Positions 1 through 11,459 of a stretch of DNA of 64,000 nucleotides are shown here, one piece after another (the stretch's first letter is position 1; each line of letters opens with the position of its first letter). The notes beneath the pieces are model-generated. The model was not told the DNA's origin. It saw nothing but the letters and a program-made list of their open reading frames with translations, and ran no database searches. Source of the stretch: Pelodera strongyloides. Taxonomy: Eukaryota > Nematoda > Chromadorea > Rhabditida > Rhabditidae. The stretch spans positions 81,430 to 145,429 of the forward strand of contig JAANDG010000366.1 of assembly GCA_036852015.1 (NCBI GenBank). Direction: 5' to 3'. The position numbers and the translations under genes were made by a program.

Positions 1-1530
1 TTGTTCGCCCATTCTATCCATTCTGTCCTTGAAAAGGAACTGAAAATAACGCAGTTCAACTGGAAATAAATATGCTCGCTTTTAGTGCTATAAGTAGCAA
101 GTGTAAATATTTTTCGTGATTCGTTTTCAGAGAGCGGGAGAGCGAAGTAGAGAGATCAAAAAAAGGGAAAATACCTGCTTGTATGGAGTGAGTGTCTCAT
201 AATATTCTCGAATTGCAACTTCTCGTGTGACTTCCATGCTGCGAAAAGATATCAATTGTTAATTAAATATTGATCAGTTGCACAGTTCAGGGAGAAAATG
301 GCGAACAAAGTTACCTTGATTGACCGTAATCTTCATTGCGAACAAGTTCTTCCAGTTCTAATTCGCGCTCCACGCGGACCACTTTCTCCATAGTTGACAT
401 CCCATCAAATATAGAAGGGAACTGCTGGCTGAACGGCGGCGCCACACTCTTGATCCTCGCGGGCGGATTTCGAAGAATCCGAAACTTTGTCGCTATCGGA
501 TGTGGTTGAACAGAAAACTCTGGCTCCTTCCTGATAATCCGAACCGTCTGAAAAGAACCTCAATTTTAACTGTTTTGGCTTTCTGTATGCGCTCGCATTG
601 AAGTGGAAAGTTGGCATGGAGAAATCACACCTACTTCACCAGAACAACAGTCAATATTTCAGTGAAGCCGGAAAAAAAGAGGGAGATGAGACAGATAATT
701 GTAGGTGTGTGTTTGCCTAAGGGATACAAGAAATGAGGTGCTCACACTTGGTGTCGTGTCCTGACTGGTCGACTGAAGTGCACGATTAGAAGAAGTCACT
801 TCGTAAAGACGTCGACGGCTAATGGGGGAGGGCGGTTTCAGAATCGGCGGTTTCACATCTTCCGACGGTTGAAAGAGACTTTCCGGTAGAACTGCAGACG
901 TGTCCGACTAAACAATAAACATATGGGCAGTTAGACAATATAAGCCGGACCACCTAAACGGCCAGCTCATGCATAATATAACCGATTGCCTCTTAGGGTA
1001 AATGTGTGCGGTGCACCAACATAGGAATAACAGACTTGTTAACGGCCAATTGTTCACTGCACAATATTAATTAGGTAAATCAATCCCAACTGACTAATAA
1101 CCGAATGTTCTTGGTTTACTTTTAGGCCACCATTAAACCCAACGCAATTTTGTACCTCACTATCCGCATTGCCATATTTCTCCCAAGCTTCCTGTAGTGC
1201 CTAAAAACGGCAAGCGAAATAACTAGAGATTTAAAAAACAGTACTATTCTAGGCGTCGGAGCACATTCTGTATAAAACATCGAATCTAAGAATGTGTGTT
1301 GGTTTCAGAGCACCTATACGAATAGTCCCATTCCCATCATAAGCTGCTCGAATTAAAAACACACACACCGGAAGTAAAGCCCCTTATTTTGATAAAGATG
1401 CCGAGACTTCAGAAACAATGTTGTAATTGAAAATGTATCTTACCAACTGCTTAATGATAGCCTTCCCACTTCGTAGTTTACGGCATCGCCCAAACCGTTG
1501 CAAAACAGGGATTCGTTGTCGACCGTCCAT
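1..1530 (-). CDS. Unrecognised nuclear-looking protein, 5' part (runs off left edge)
   Basis: Six exons join in phase: 1530-1444, 1200-1156, 907-746, 547-315, 238-175 and 39-1, each bounded by AG acceptors and GT donors. They give about 210 residues from the ATG at 1530; the C-terminal part lies beyond position 1. The protein starts MDGRQRIPVLQRFGRC, is basic early, then rich in Pro and Ser (KPPILKPPSPISRRR), followed by an acidic/basic helical stretch (VERELELEELVRNEDYGQ) and a Tyr-rich stretch (REYYETLTPYKQ). No transmembrane segment or signal peptide is visible. I do not recognise the family. The composition suggests a nuclear or chromatin-associated protein, but that is inference only. 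It lies 1.4 kb downstream of, and on the same strand as, the triple-zinc-finger gene at 2927-9286, and shows no similarity to it. Confidence 0.7.
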
Positions 1531-1885
1531 TTCAGCTACTTGGTAACAGGATCAGGCTGTCTAAGACACAACTTCCATGTTCCTACGGCTTCCTAAACTA
1601 GTCAATCAAGATCAACATAAAACCAAACAATTCTCTGATGATAGATAAAGCGGAGCATAAACGCAAATCATCAGTGAGGTAATACACGGCAAGATAACCG
1701 AATTATTCAATCAGACACAACCATGTATATGGTAATACATTTTTTATCTACAACAAAACGTAACAATGAGCAACGAACTCAACAACAGACACTCGAGAAC
1801 CGGAAGTCACCGTTAGGTGCAAAATATGCAAATGGATCGAGCAAAAACAAAATAAGTAACACCGGATATAGCGAGCGAGTAACAA

Positions 1886-1925
1886 ATGGTCAACAATACG
1901 TAATAATGGTCAACAATACGTAAGC
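1886..1925. repeat. 20-bp tandem duplication
   Basis: The unit ATGGTCAACAATACGTAATA at 1886-1905 is repeated head-to-tail at 1906-1925 with a last-base change, and a diverged third copy lies near 1938-1957. Confidence 0.9.
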
Positions 1926-2585
1926 GAGCGTGTAAATAATGGTCAACAATATGTAATAGTTTACACCAACGTACAGATGGCATAAGACAACTGCGTATTG
2001 TAAAACGGTGCTAATAAAAACTAACTAAAACTATAACAACGCATAACAAGAAAACGAGGAATACGATAATGAAACATGCAATGGGTGCATAATGGATAAG
2101 AAACAACGTCAAACAGTAACCGGGGAAAAACACGAATACTGAAGATTATGCAGAATCGAAAATATTGCGTGTGAGAAGAAAATACTCGCGTCAATTTAGA
2201 ACCCTGGTGTATAGTACCGGCAAATAGTTAGAGGAGATCTCTGTATGTAGTATAAGGCACTATTTGTCCGAAGTTGCGATTTTAAGGGTAATGTAATAAC
2301 TATAAACATACGACTAATGCTTCACAACAACGGACTATAAACACGGTAAAGGACAATAAAAAAATAACTGGAAGATCGAGTACTACGGGAAAAATTGACC
2401 ACACAAAGCAACGATGTCCTGTTTTCCATCAGACTCTGGAACACACCGTGAGATCGTGCAAAAAATCGACAAGATTAATGAAGAAAGACATATTAATTTA
2501 GATAGTTTCAACATAGATCCCTGAAGCAAAAAACCGGTAACAAGGGAAGAAAGAAGAATATTGAGGCAACAATACATATGTATTC

Positions 2586-2820
2586 ACTATTGCGAGTTCA
2601 ATCAATCAGCTAGAGGGGTAACCATTCTATTCAACGCACTCGCAATAACGAATTAACTAATCAAATGAGAGAAAAGAAGAAAGCAAACAACGAACAAAAC
2701 CTATGCAAATGCCTATATATGCAAAACGCGGAAAGATGTGCGAGTGTTCATTGTTGCGAGTTCAAATCATAATTTAGAAGAGAAACCATTATATTCCACC
2801 TGATTCGCAACAGTGAATTC
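2586..2820. repeat. Pair of diverged direct repeats with hairpin ends
   Basis: Two copies, about 2587-2655 and 2751-2818, share the order TTGCGAGTTCAA ... AACCATT ... TTC ... CGCAA ... GAATT. Within the first copy, TGCGAGT near the start is the reverse complement of ACTCGCA near its end, so it can fold. This may be a small old transposon relic; no coding sequence is present. Confidence 0.45.
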
Positions 2821-2926
2821 TCGAACGAACAATGCTAAGCTAATATATACAAAAGGCGGGAGAGATAAACGTGATCAAGTCGAGGAAAGATTTGCGGCGT
2901 ACTTGATAAATACAGACATTACCGCG

Positions 2927-3544
2927 CTATTCATCCTTCGGAGTCACAGATTCTGGCGGTGGGGACTGCTTGACCTCCATCGAAGGAGCATCAACGACGC
3001 CTGCAGACGGAGTGTCTTCCATATCTTCCGTGCTTACCACAGTGCCATTCATGTCGGTTGGTACATGAAAAGAAGGCTCGTCATCGATCCACGGATATCC
3101 CACCTATAAAGACCATCTGCATAGAAACACAACACTTGCACTACAATTGAAATATAAAAGAAACAACTATTTGGAATGAGACATTCCAGGTACATGCATA
3201 TTTAAAGAATAATGGACCGAAAATTTGGAACTGATACTAGTAACAGGTAAGACAGTAACAATGTTTGAGAAAGTAAATGAACAAAGCTTGCCCACCATGG
3301 GATATGGGTCATCCGGTGTGTGCCGATTGTGGATCATATCGAGAAATTCCGATAAATATGCCTCAGTCGTCCACCAGCTGTAATCTGATGTGTTAATAAA
3401 AGGAGATTCCAACTTGGCAATAACGCAGAATTTGGAAAAGGAGTGTATAACATACTGGAAAGGGCAGTGCAAGCTTGCGAACGCCGCAACTTCTCGTTTT
3501 CCAGATCATGCATGGAAAAGGTCTTTTTCTCACTCTCTTCCTCG

Positions 3545-3588
<44 letters not shown>

Positions 3589-6500
3589 CTCGTACTTGCA
3601 CATCCGCCAAACGTAATACATCAGTAATAAACCTTGCAAAATTAACCTTTTACAATATCCAGCCGCCAGTTCATTCTCGAAACAGAAGTCCACATACAGT
3701 TCCACGGAATCCTCAGCCAATGCCTTCTGTAAAATTAAGTTGAAAGTGACCATCAGCCAATAAATGCTACAAACAAAACTAAATACGAGTACACGCGTTA
3801 ATTTTCTGCACTACCACTATTTAACTGGACTTCACTGTGAAAAAAGGTTCACTGTGAACACGGCTACAACCAGTGAAAAGTAACCAACCAACCTTTCTTG
3901 CATTGTGCCGCTTCACGCAAAGCTCTTCACGCTCTAAATACAACAATTGAAAAAAAAATAACTTTTGTGAGAAAAATTTGACAGGCATAAAAACAGGGCA
4001 ACCTAATAACTAAAATAAATAGGTAATGCTTACCTTCCGCGGAAACCGTGTCGGCGGCAATAATTTGGAAATCGATGGTTGGCTGATGGGAACCATCCGG
4101 CCCAGGCTCAATCGAGTTCGTGAGAACGGGCAGACCAAAGACCGCGAACGGAAGAGGAGGTAGGGTTTGAGCGGCACCAAAGGGCGGCAGTTGAACAGGA
4201 CCCACTCCGGGCGGCATCATCACAAACGGCAGCATTGGTGCATTCGGACCCTGAACGAGTTTCCAGTTCAGACCAGTGAGAATTGCCACTGCCAAAATAC
4301 CATAATACTATTCGCTTACATCAATAATAACCAAAATACCTACAGTACATAGAAAAAATATGTCCACCTGGGTAGTATTGCACAAAACTGAGCATTTGAA
4401 GGGCACAAGCTTGGAGGAAAACCAATTTGATTTTGATCTTTTTTATCGCTCTCTTTTACACTTGGTAATTCACAAAGACGCACTCAGAGAAGTGTAGCTT
4501 CAGCCCCTTCAGCTGTGCTCCAGTGCACTAACCTATACACTGTCTAAAACGACTGCCGTAGGCTCGCTAATGTGTTATAAACCCTATAAACAGGAAAAGA
4601 AAGAGAAGGGTGCTGACCGCTGTGTTTGCGAAAGACATTTCATCCACTGGCTCCAAGAAACCGTAAACTTCGTTTGACAACCAGCTGAATACATAACATA
4701 TAAAGGGAAACTGTCGCGTATACAATGGTGAGCACAGTTCAAAATTGTTTTAGATTGGACAAGTTTTGACTACCAAACTAAGGTCACAGATAATCCAACG
4801 TCTGAAATATAAACGTATAACTTACTCCTTTTCATATGTGCCAGCCATCAACTCAGAATCCAAGATGATGTCCATGTAGTAGTCGAAGTTATAAGTAATT
4901 GAGAACTAAAATTAGTTTGATTAAAAGAGAAACAAATAGAGCATTCCTGGCACACTGGCGAGCTTAATGACGAGCTTGTGACTATATCAAATACAAATAA
5001 GGTAAAACAAGATAACAATGTAGTATATAAAATAAAAGGTCATAAAAATTGAGAATTTGTGACAAAGCAACGAACCCATCTATCAAAGGCACGTTTGTCC
5101 ATAATTGCGGACTCGTCTGAAAATAAACAGCTTATATTATTTAAAACCACTTATACTATTAAAAATAGATTATGGATTATGGTACATAGTATGTATGCTG
5201 AAAAAAGACCTACCCCGTTTGGAGAAAATCCCGCTCGGAATGAGAAATAAATCAGGGAATGGCTGGTACACAGGTGTCTGATCATCCACATCCTGAAAGC
5301 TTGCATCAAGTGAAAGAAAGTAAGAAACAAGTGCATAAAGGTATATCCACCATTCACAATTCATATGGAGTTGTGGACCTACCGCATTAAAAGCAATTGG
5401 GTTCGGCAGTTGGGAAGCGATGTGATATTTTCCAATCAGCGTCAGAAGAGTCTGGAGCTTTAACTAAAAAATTACTACATAATAAGGCGGATAAATAACT
5501 GATTTTCTTTTAAAACTTTCAGTGAGCACACCTAGGTTTCATCTTGTATCAAGCTAGTGAGACATACAATTGGTTACTGAAAGAGGGTGTACAAACCTTT
5601 CGTCTCACGTCAACTCCATTGTACAGAGAGGCCACGGCCGATGGATCAAGCGGTTCATCCTAAATTGCAAACATGACAATAGCTCGCTGACACGACAGTG
5701 TTTGCGCTGAAGGTATGTTGCTAACAAAGATGTTTTAAGCATATCAAAAGAAAGGATATTGGTGTTTATTTTCCTGGAATTTGATGTACATATCGGATAA
5801 GAGAAAGCACGCCTACGTATTGGTCTAAGGAGCGCGCAGCGTTAAAAGATCCTCCCTGGAAATGAGCATATTATGGGCAAATAAAGCATGGCAAAGGGTA
5901 TTTGAATATAGGTTCCGAAATCTCTATGGACTTCTGGAATTCAGAATATGAGCCCCGAAGTTATAACGTTGTGGCAATTTTGTTGCAATTGGCGCCTTTT
6001 CTTGACAATTAAATCATCGGTATTGTAGTGTAGTGGATAGCTCTCCAGCTTGCGGCCAGGGTTCTATTCCCTTCAGGAACTTTTTTTTGCAGTTTTATTT
6101 TGTTTAAACTTATTATATTTCTATAGGGAAATTGTATCCAACATGATTATTTTCGTTCAAAATCATTCAAAAGGGGCTGTCTTCACTGTCTGCATCTTCG
6201 TGCAGAATAATCATCTTTCTTTTTTTTGCCCAGTTTCCATCAATAGCCTTGTCAATCGCATACAAACATTTAGAAAAATAGGTGAATATGAAATTTACTT
6301 TAACCGAACAGTGAAAAACATGCACTAAATCATAGACACATATATGTTTAACTGAACAAAGTTGCTGGTTGTCTCTAAAGTGAAAATTGCTCATGGCACT
6401 ATCATAATGGCTATCGGTCTGTCTCATCTATCTCATGATGAATTCTGCTTGCCACATTTATCGAAGAGTTCCATCGCTGCTAGTGTTCGTATCAAATGTT

Positions 6501-9286
6501 GTTTCTCACTGTTCGGTTAAAGTAAATTTCATATGCATCTATTTTTCTAAATGTTTGTATGCGATTGACAAGCAAGGCTCTTGATGGAAACTGGGCAAAA
6601 AAAAGAAACATGATTATTTTGCACGAAGATGCAGACAGTGAAGACAGCCCCTTTTGAACGATTTTGAACGAAAATAATCATGTTGGACACAATTTCCCCA
6701 TGGAAATATAATAAGATTTAAAAAAATAAAACTGCAAAAAAAAAGTTCCTGAAGGGAATAGAACCCTGGTCGCACTGTCCGCAAGCTGGAGAGCTATCCA
6801 CTACACCACAATACCGATGATTTAATTGTCAAGAAAAGGCGCCAATTGCAACAAAATTGCCACAACGCTATAACGTCGGGGCTCATATTCTGAATTCCAG
6901 AAGTCCATAGAGATTTCGGAACATATATTCAAATACCCTTTGCCATGCTTTATTTACCCATAATAGGCTCATTTCCAGGGAGGATCTTTTAACGCTGCCC
7001 GCTCCAAGCATAGAATATGAAGTTGCAAAATAAAGGACGAGCAACTTTAGCGTTATACGCACCTTACCCATTGACGGCATAACGCTTGAACAGTAAACGA
7101 TCACGTCCTGATGATCCAAACTTTCAATGAGCTCCGGAACATCTGGCCAGATTGTGAACGGTGAAATATACTCGCACGGGAGTGAGAAGATGTGCATGTT
7201 GCTATTGTCGAATCGCAGTCCTGACTGAAACAAATAAATGTTAATCCCGATATGACCTTAACATAATTATAAAGAGGTCCTCACAATATTACAATTAACC
7301 CTTACAATAAAAAAAACAGCGCCAAACCCAACAGAAATAAACTCACTTGGAAACACAAGACCAGCAAACATTTAAGGCAACTATCTTTCGCATACTTGTG
7401 GCCATCACAACACAGCAACTGAAACATAAGATAGTTCCAATAATGAGCACATACACAAAGCAGTTCCGATAGAAGGAAGAAAGAAAAACAGGTAATTGGC
7501 AGCAACATGGAAATTGGATGCAAGCACAATTGCAAGCTCTTGTTTCTGAGAGGGCATTGACCATGAACATTGCCTACGATAATAGTTTATTTGATACGAA
7601 AACACATAAGCTAAAATAACTACAGTGCGACTTACCTCCAATTTATCCGAGTAATTCTTGAAGAATGTTTCGCAATATTCACAGCAAGGGATACCATTAA
7701 ATTTGTTTCCATACACAGGGCGCCAGCAGACTTTGCATGCAAGGAAGAGGTCACTATCATACTCTTTTGCCTCATAACCCTCTGCTGCATCCTTACACAT
7801 ACCCATCTGAAAATTTTTTTATAAAATAAAAAAAAAAACAATATTTAGCATTTTCCACTGAGCTTATTTGTCACAGGCGCACTTAACTAGCCTTGCTTCT
7901 TATTAGCACAGTGGTAACGCTTTCGTAAGCATTATACGAGGTGTTGGAGATAGGGTATACATCACTGCGGACAAAGCCCTGCGAATATGCGATCCAAGCG
8001 AATACTACCTTTACTCAGTTGAAACACAAACAAGCAATAAATGGCTTACTCTCACGCATCGTCGAAGTCGACAACTTCCGCAACGTCGTCCGTTGCGATT
8101 GTACCTATGAATACACACAACCTCCTGAAAAAGCGATCATAAATTTCCTGTAAGATTCCAATTGTTAGACGCTAAAAATAAAAAAAAATAGATTGCTACG
8201 TTGTAAATGAGAAATAACTGCTGACCCCACAAAATCATGTCCAGTCGACCCTACAAAATATGTACAAAATTTCCTCTCAAGCGGCATGGTAAGGAAATAG
8301 AAATACCTGTGACTTCTCCTCAAAATCCTTGAACAGGTTGAAACAACGATCACATGAAATGACACCATATCTCAATACATTCGGCGCACGAGCATCGCAC
8401 ACCTTGCATGATGTGAACTAAAAGGGCAAATAAGTAAAAATGCTACTCGTTTTGAAGCGGAACCGTGGACACCGATTTTTTTTAACATTCCTATTAACAT
8501 TCATATCCTTGTCGAGTTACAATCATATATAATAAACCCAAAAATGTGTCCCTCTCTCCCGGCTCTTAACAATCATGATCAAACAGAACAGTTTTAGGAG
8601 AAACAAAGAATATGTACGTACCAAAGTATCCGTAACTGGTGCGTGTTCTGCTGGCAATCGCACTCCAGCCTGAAACAGCTATTAATTTCCTTCTTTTTTT
8701 TGGACCAAACATAAATCAAATCCGTGAATTGTCATTGTATAGTTAAATAAAGTAATCAATCGTAAAAGTAGAGAAAAAGTGCTTGAAAGTTACGCTTACC
8801 TTGAGGCATTTCTCAATGAACCATACAACATACACGTTGGCGCAACCAGTGGCAAGAGCTTTGTATTCCTGAATGTGCTTTAGTAATTGTCGGTGCAAAA
8901 AGGTGGCAAAAAATCACTTTCACAATAGACCGATTTTACAGAAATGGGAACATCTGGAAAGGAATACCTTATAGTCTCCAATATTCGCTGCAAAAAAGGT
9001 CGCACATTCGCGACAGACAGTCGTTCCAAAGCAGACTTCTGGCTTGGCACAAACAGCGCACTGAAATTGAAAACAATACCAAAATACAAACGGAAATAAA
9101 CATACATTCTCTGAGTTTGTCTGAGCATTTTTTCAAGAACTGTGATCTGAATGTGGATGTTAGAAAAAAACATTCATGACTATAAGTTGTGAGACAAAAA
9201 ATGGACTATATAATACCTACCACGTCGAGTTCAGAGCCCATGTCCTCCTCCGCCTCTTCAGGTTCGAGTCCCCTCGCATTATGCAT
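2927..9286 (-). CDS. Triple nuclear-receptor-like zinc-finger protein, paralogue B
   Basis: Twenty-one exons join with consistent phase from the ATG at 9286 to the stop at 2927-2929, giving about 637 residues. Three tandem modules resemble the nuclear receptor DNA-binding domain. Module 1 has finger CAVC..CREC (exon 9060-8968), a degenerate second finger (8868-8800) and AGV. Module 2 has CKVC..CDRC..F (8417-8307), CIHRYNRNGRRCGSCRLRRC (8124-8050) and MGM. Module 3 has CKVC..CEYCETFF (7806-7636), a short CCDGHKYAKDSCLKC segment (7418-7347) and SGL. Further exons are 7224-7063, 5855-5817, 5659-5597, 5463-5383, 5292-5214, 5116-5076, 4905-4826, 4684-4618, 4250-4034, 3933-3893, 3726-3654, 3384-3296 and 3103-2927. 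They encode a helical C-terminal region aligned block by block with the paralogue at 11460-19129. The 4250-4034 exon is Pro/hydrophobic-rich and has no counterpart there. A nuclear regulator is likely; DNA binding is unproven because cysteines and spacing deviate from canonical fingers. Confidence 0.85.
3545..3597. repeat. (CT)n microsatellite
   Basis: A near-perfect CT run followed by TTTC units lies inside the intron 3653-3385 of the zinc-finger gene. Confidence 0.95.
6019..6080 (+). pseudogene. tRNA-like sequence, left arm copy (shortened)
   Basis: It contains an A-box-like TAGTGTAGTGGATAGC and a B-box-like GGTTCTATTCC, as in pol III internal promoters, and starts GGTATTG. Compared with the right-arm copy it lacks about 9 bases between the boxes. 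The acceptor stem would pair poorly, so it is a tRNA-derived relic rather than a working tRNA. Confidence 0.45.
6745..6815 (-). pseudogene. tRNA-like sequence, right arm copy (71 nt)
   Basis: Read on the minus strand it runs from GGTATTG to CAGGAAC in 71 nt, the length of a type I tRNA, with A-box-like TGGTGTAGTGGATAGC and B-box GGTTCTATTCC. The T arm CAGGG..CCCTT nearly pairs, while only about five of seven acceptor pairs form. It is probably a tRNA-derived (SINE-like) relic included in the inverted duplication. Confidence 0.45.
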
Positions 9287-9295
9287 GGTGAAACA

Positions 9296-9305
9296 CTGAA
9301 AACAA
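9296..9305 (-). promoter_or_regulatory. Putative spliced-leader acceptor for paralogue B
   Basis: On the minus strand TTTTCAG ends at 9296 and is followed by TGTTTCACC and the ATG at 9286. No upstream exon is needed, which is the usual layout of a nematode trans-splice site. A cis intron with a non-coding first exon is the alternative. Confidence 0.5.
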
Positions 9306-11459
9306 TAAACAGGCAAGATATGAGCATGGTGAGTGTTGCCATGTAATAAGAATCACTGGTAAATACAAGATTTCGGAGCTTACAAATTGGAAAATTCAAA
9401 AGGATAAACAGCAGAGGCTATCAAACGATAACATAGGGAAAAACGAATTCACTGCTCATCACTGGAAAAATAGATGGTGTCAAAAGATGGAAAGCTAGAA
9501 TAATGGAAGAAAGCATCAGCAAAATACAAACGAGAGAAAACTACAAACAATCAGTTGTTAATATGTTTGACGCCCAAATATTCATTCCCAAAGCACTGCA
9601 CTATTTGCACTACTAATCGGAATAAAGAAAAATAGAAAGGTGCCCAATTAAAAGGAGGATAAAATTATGCAGGAACAGGAGCAGGCAAGGTTTGAAAGAC
9701 CTCACAAATTTAGCGGCAACCGCAATGGAAACGCGACGCGCAGACTACGGTACTCACATGTTGCGTCGGTGCTGAATTTTTTGTTATAATATTCTCTACG
9801 GGGACTTTATTTTATAAAGTCTAATCAAGAAAGTTTATCTACTATTTGAAACAAATGGACGTCATCGGGTCAGGCTCACGACAATTGTAATATTAGCAAT
9901 TCCAATACGGACTATTATTGTTTAAAAACATTAATCATGCAGAAGGTGTTTTTGCGCACAGATTTTCTTGTGACCCTGTTCTTAAATCGAAATGGTACCC
10001 ATTTTGGGGTTTTTTTTAGTTAAAAGAGTCTAACTGCTTTTTTTAATGGAAAGCGACATAAACAAAAATAACTACGCAAATTTTGCATAGAAAAATTGGA
10101 TCCGTACGATTACATTAAGGGTCGTACAATGTACAACCCCCCCACAATTGTCGATTGGTTTTAGACGTAGTGTTGCATGGTAGTTAATCCACTTCATGAT
10201 CGTGATCACCATTGTCAGCCGCGACTACGGCACGGTTTCCAATGAGGCATTTGCTAACAATAAGTGGTTGTGCTGTAGTTGTGCTGTAGCTTTTGGCGCG
10301 GTTGAACCCGGGTTCGATACCCCGTGGCGACCAACTATTTGCAGGAAATTTGTTGAAAGAAAGTGGGTACCATTTCGCTTTAAACGGAAAAGGGCACTAG
10401 TTGACCCTGTCAAGACATCTGAAGAAACAAAATGTTTCTTCGACAAATCACAATTTCAAGAATGGAGATAAAGATAGAGAGTCAGCGAAGTTCCCCGATT
10501 AACAAATCAGTGGAAAAATACAACGTGGAAAATAACCGATTAGGTGAATACAATACGGTAGTAGAGAGTACAATATTTATTACTAATAATAATAGCGAGG
10601 AAAAACAAAGCACTAAATAACAAGTGCGCCTAGTAACATGAAATGTAACATCAACAATTGATATATATATACAAGTAGCGATAACAAGGAATGCATAAAG
10701 TAACAATATAAACAATGTATGCATCCAACAAAATATTGCGAGTTACACCGGTAATTTTCTAACACGAATTGCTACTCGTCTTATGCTGTTCAACCAGTGA
10801 TGTGAGACCTGAGGTAATAGTGGTTAGGATATGAATCAGAAAATGCTGTCAAAACAGTTATTAAAGTGCTCTAACGCTGATACAAGTGACTATAACTATA
10901 ACAACAAGAATAAAGATCTAATATGTACAGTAATGATATATATATATCCACTAAGTTCAGTAAAGAATCCTCGTTGTTTGCCGAAATTCAGCGCAAAAAA
11001 AGTTATGTGAGTTTTTGTATACTTCGTGATGTAAGCAAGAAAAAGGAATTTTGAACTTCGAACGAACAACAAAATATAAACACATTCTCTTATATGCTAC
11101 GCCTGCACCTTACGCAAACAACGATGATGTTAGACATATTGGACCCGATTTTAACACTAACTTCCAAACCAAACAAATTCCGCCAGTCTGAAAAACAACA
11201 TACATCATGTATGTGGTGTATCGGATATTCAAGCTACCTTATTCAAAGAACGACTAATAACGAATTACGTAGCGAATCCCGCAAACTGTCTAGAAGATAT
11301 CATGGTTGTGCCAAATTTCGCTTTCTAAAGTAGATACTGACTTCACTTAGGACTAATCAGCCTACACAAATATAAGCTTTCTTTGAAAACAAGGACGACA
11401 GACTACTTAAGGAGTTAAAGTCTCAATGACTAAGCTTCTATTAACTATGCAAATACTCA
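9306..11459. other. Spacer between the two paralogues
   Basis: No gene was recognised. It holds a GC-richer patch near 9720-9775 sharing GCAGACTACGGT-type words with 10216-10235 and 20740-20760, a tRNA-like B-box patch near 10285-10334, and A/C-rich low-complexity sequence from 10440 to 11340 resembling 1.7-2.8 kb. Confidence 0.5.
10285..10334 (+). other. B-box-like, tRNA-derived patch
   Basis: The sequence around GAACCCGGGTTCGATACCCC ending in GGCGACCA looks like the T arm and 3' end of a tRNA, with B-box GGTTCGATACC. A matching 5' acceptor strand and a good A box were not found upstream, so it is at most a degenerate tRNA-derived repeat. Confidence 0.3.

Larger units (their letters stand above)
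1531..2926. other. Intergenic, A/C-rich, no gene seen
   Basis: No exon with convincing splice signals was found on either strand. The stretch is A- and C-rich with many short repeated words. It contains the tandem repeat at 1886-1925 and two diverged repeat copies at 2586-2820, and would include the 3' UTR of the gene ending at 2927. Confidence 0.6.
5829..7005. repeat. Long inverted repeat (arms about 490 bp) filling intron 9
   Basis: The left arm 5829-6320 and the right arm about 6500-7005 are reverse complements of each other over nearly their whole length with few differences. Both carry the same segments, for example GGAGGATCTTTTAACGCTGC, a run with GCGCCAATTGCAACAAAATT, and a tRNA-like stretch. 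The spacer is about 180 bp. The left arm begins inside coding exon 5855-5817 of the host gene and includes its 3' splice acceptor. The right arm is therefore an antisense copy of 27 coding bases plus that acceptor. Intron 9 (7062-5856) is almost entirely this palindrome. The arrangement points to a local inverted duplication rather than a simple transposon insertion. Confidence 0.9.

Noticed and set aside
9060..9173. Possible extra exon (ITVLEKMLRQTQRM) between exons 1 and 2 of paralogue B
   Set aside because: It ends in phase 2, which breaks the frame into the well-supported zinc-finger exon; skipping it restores phase.
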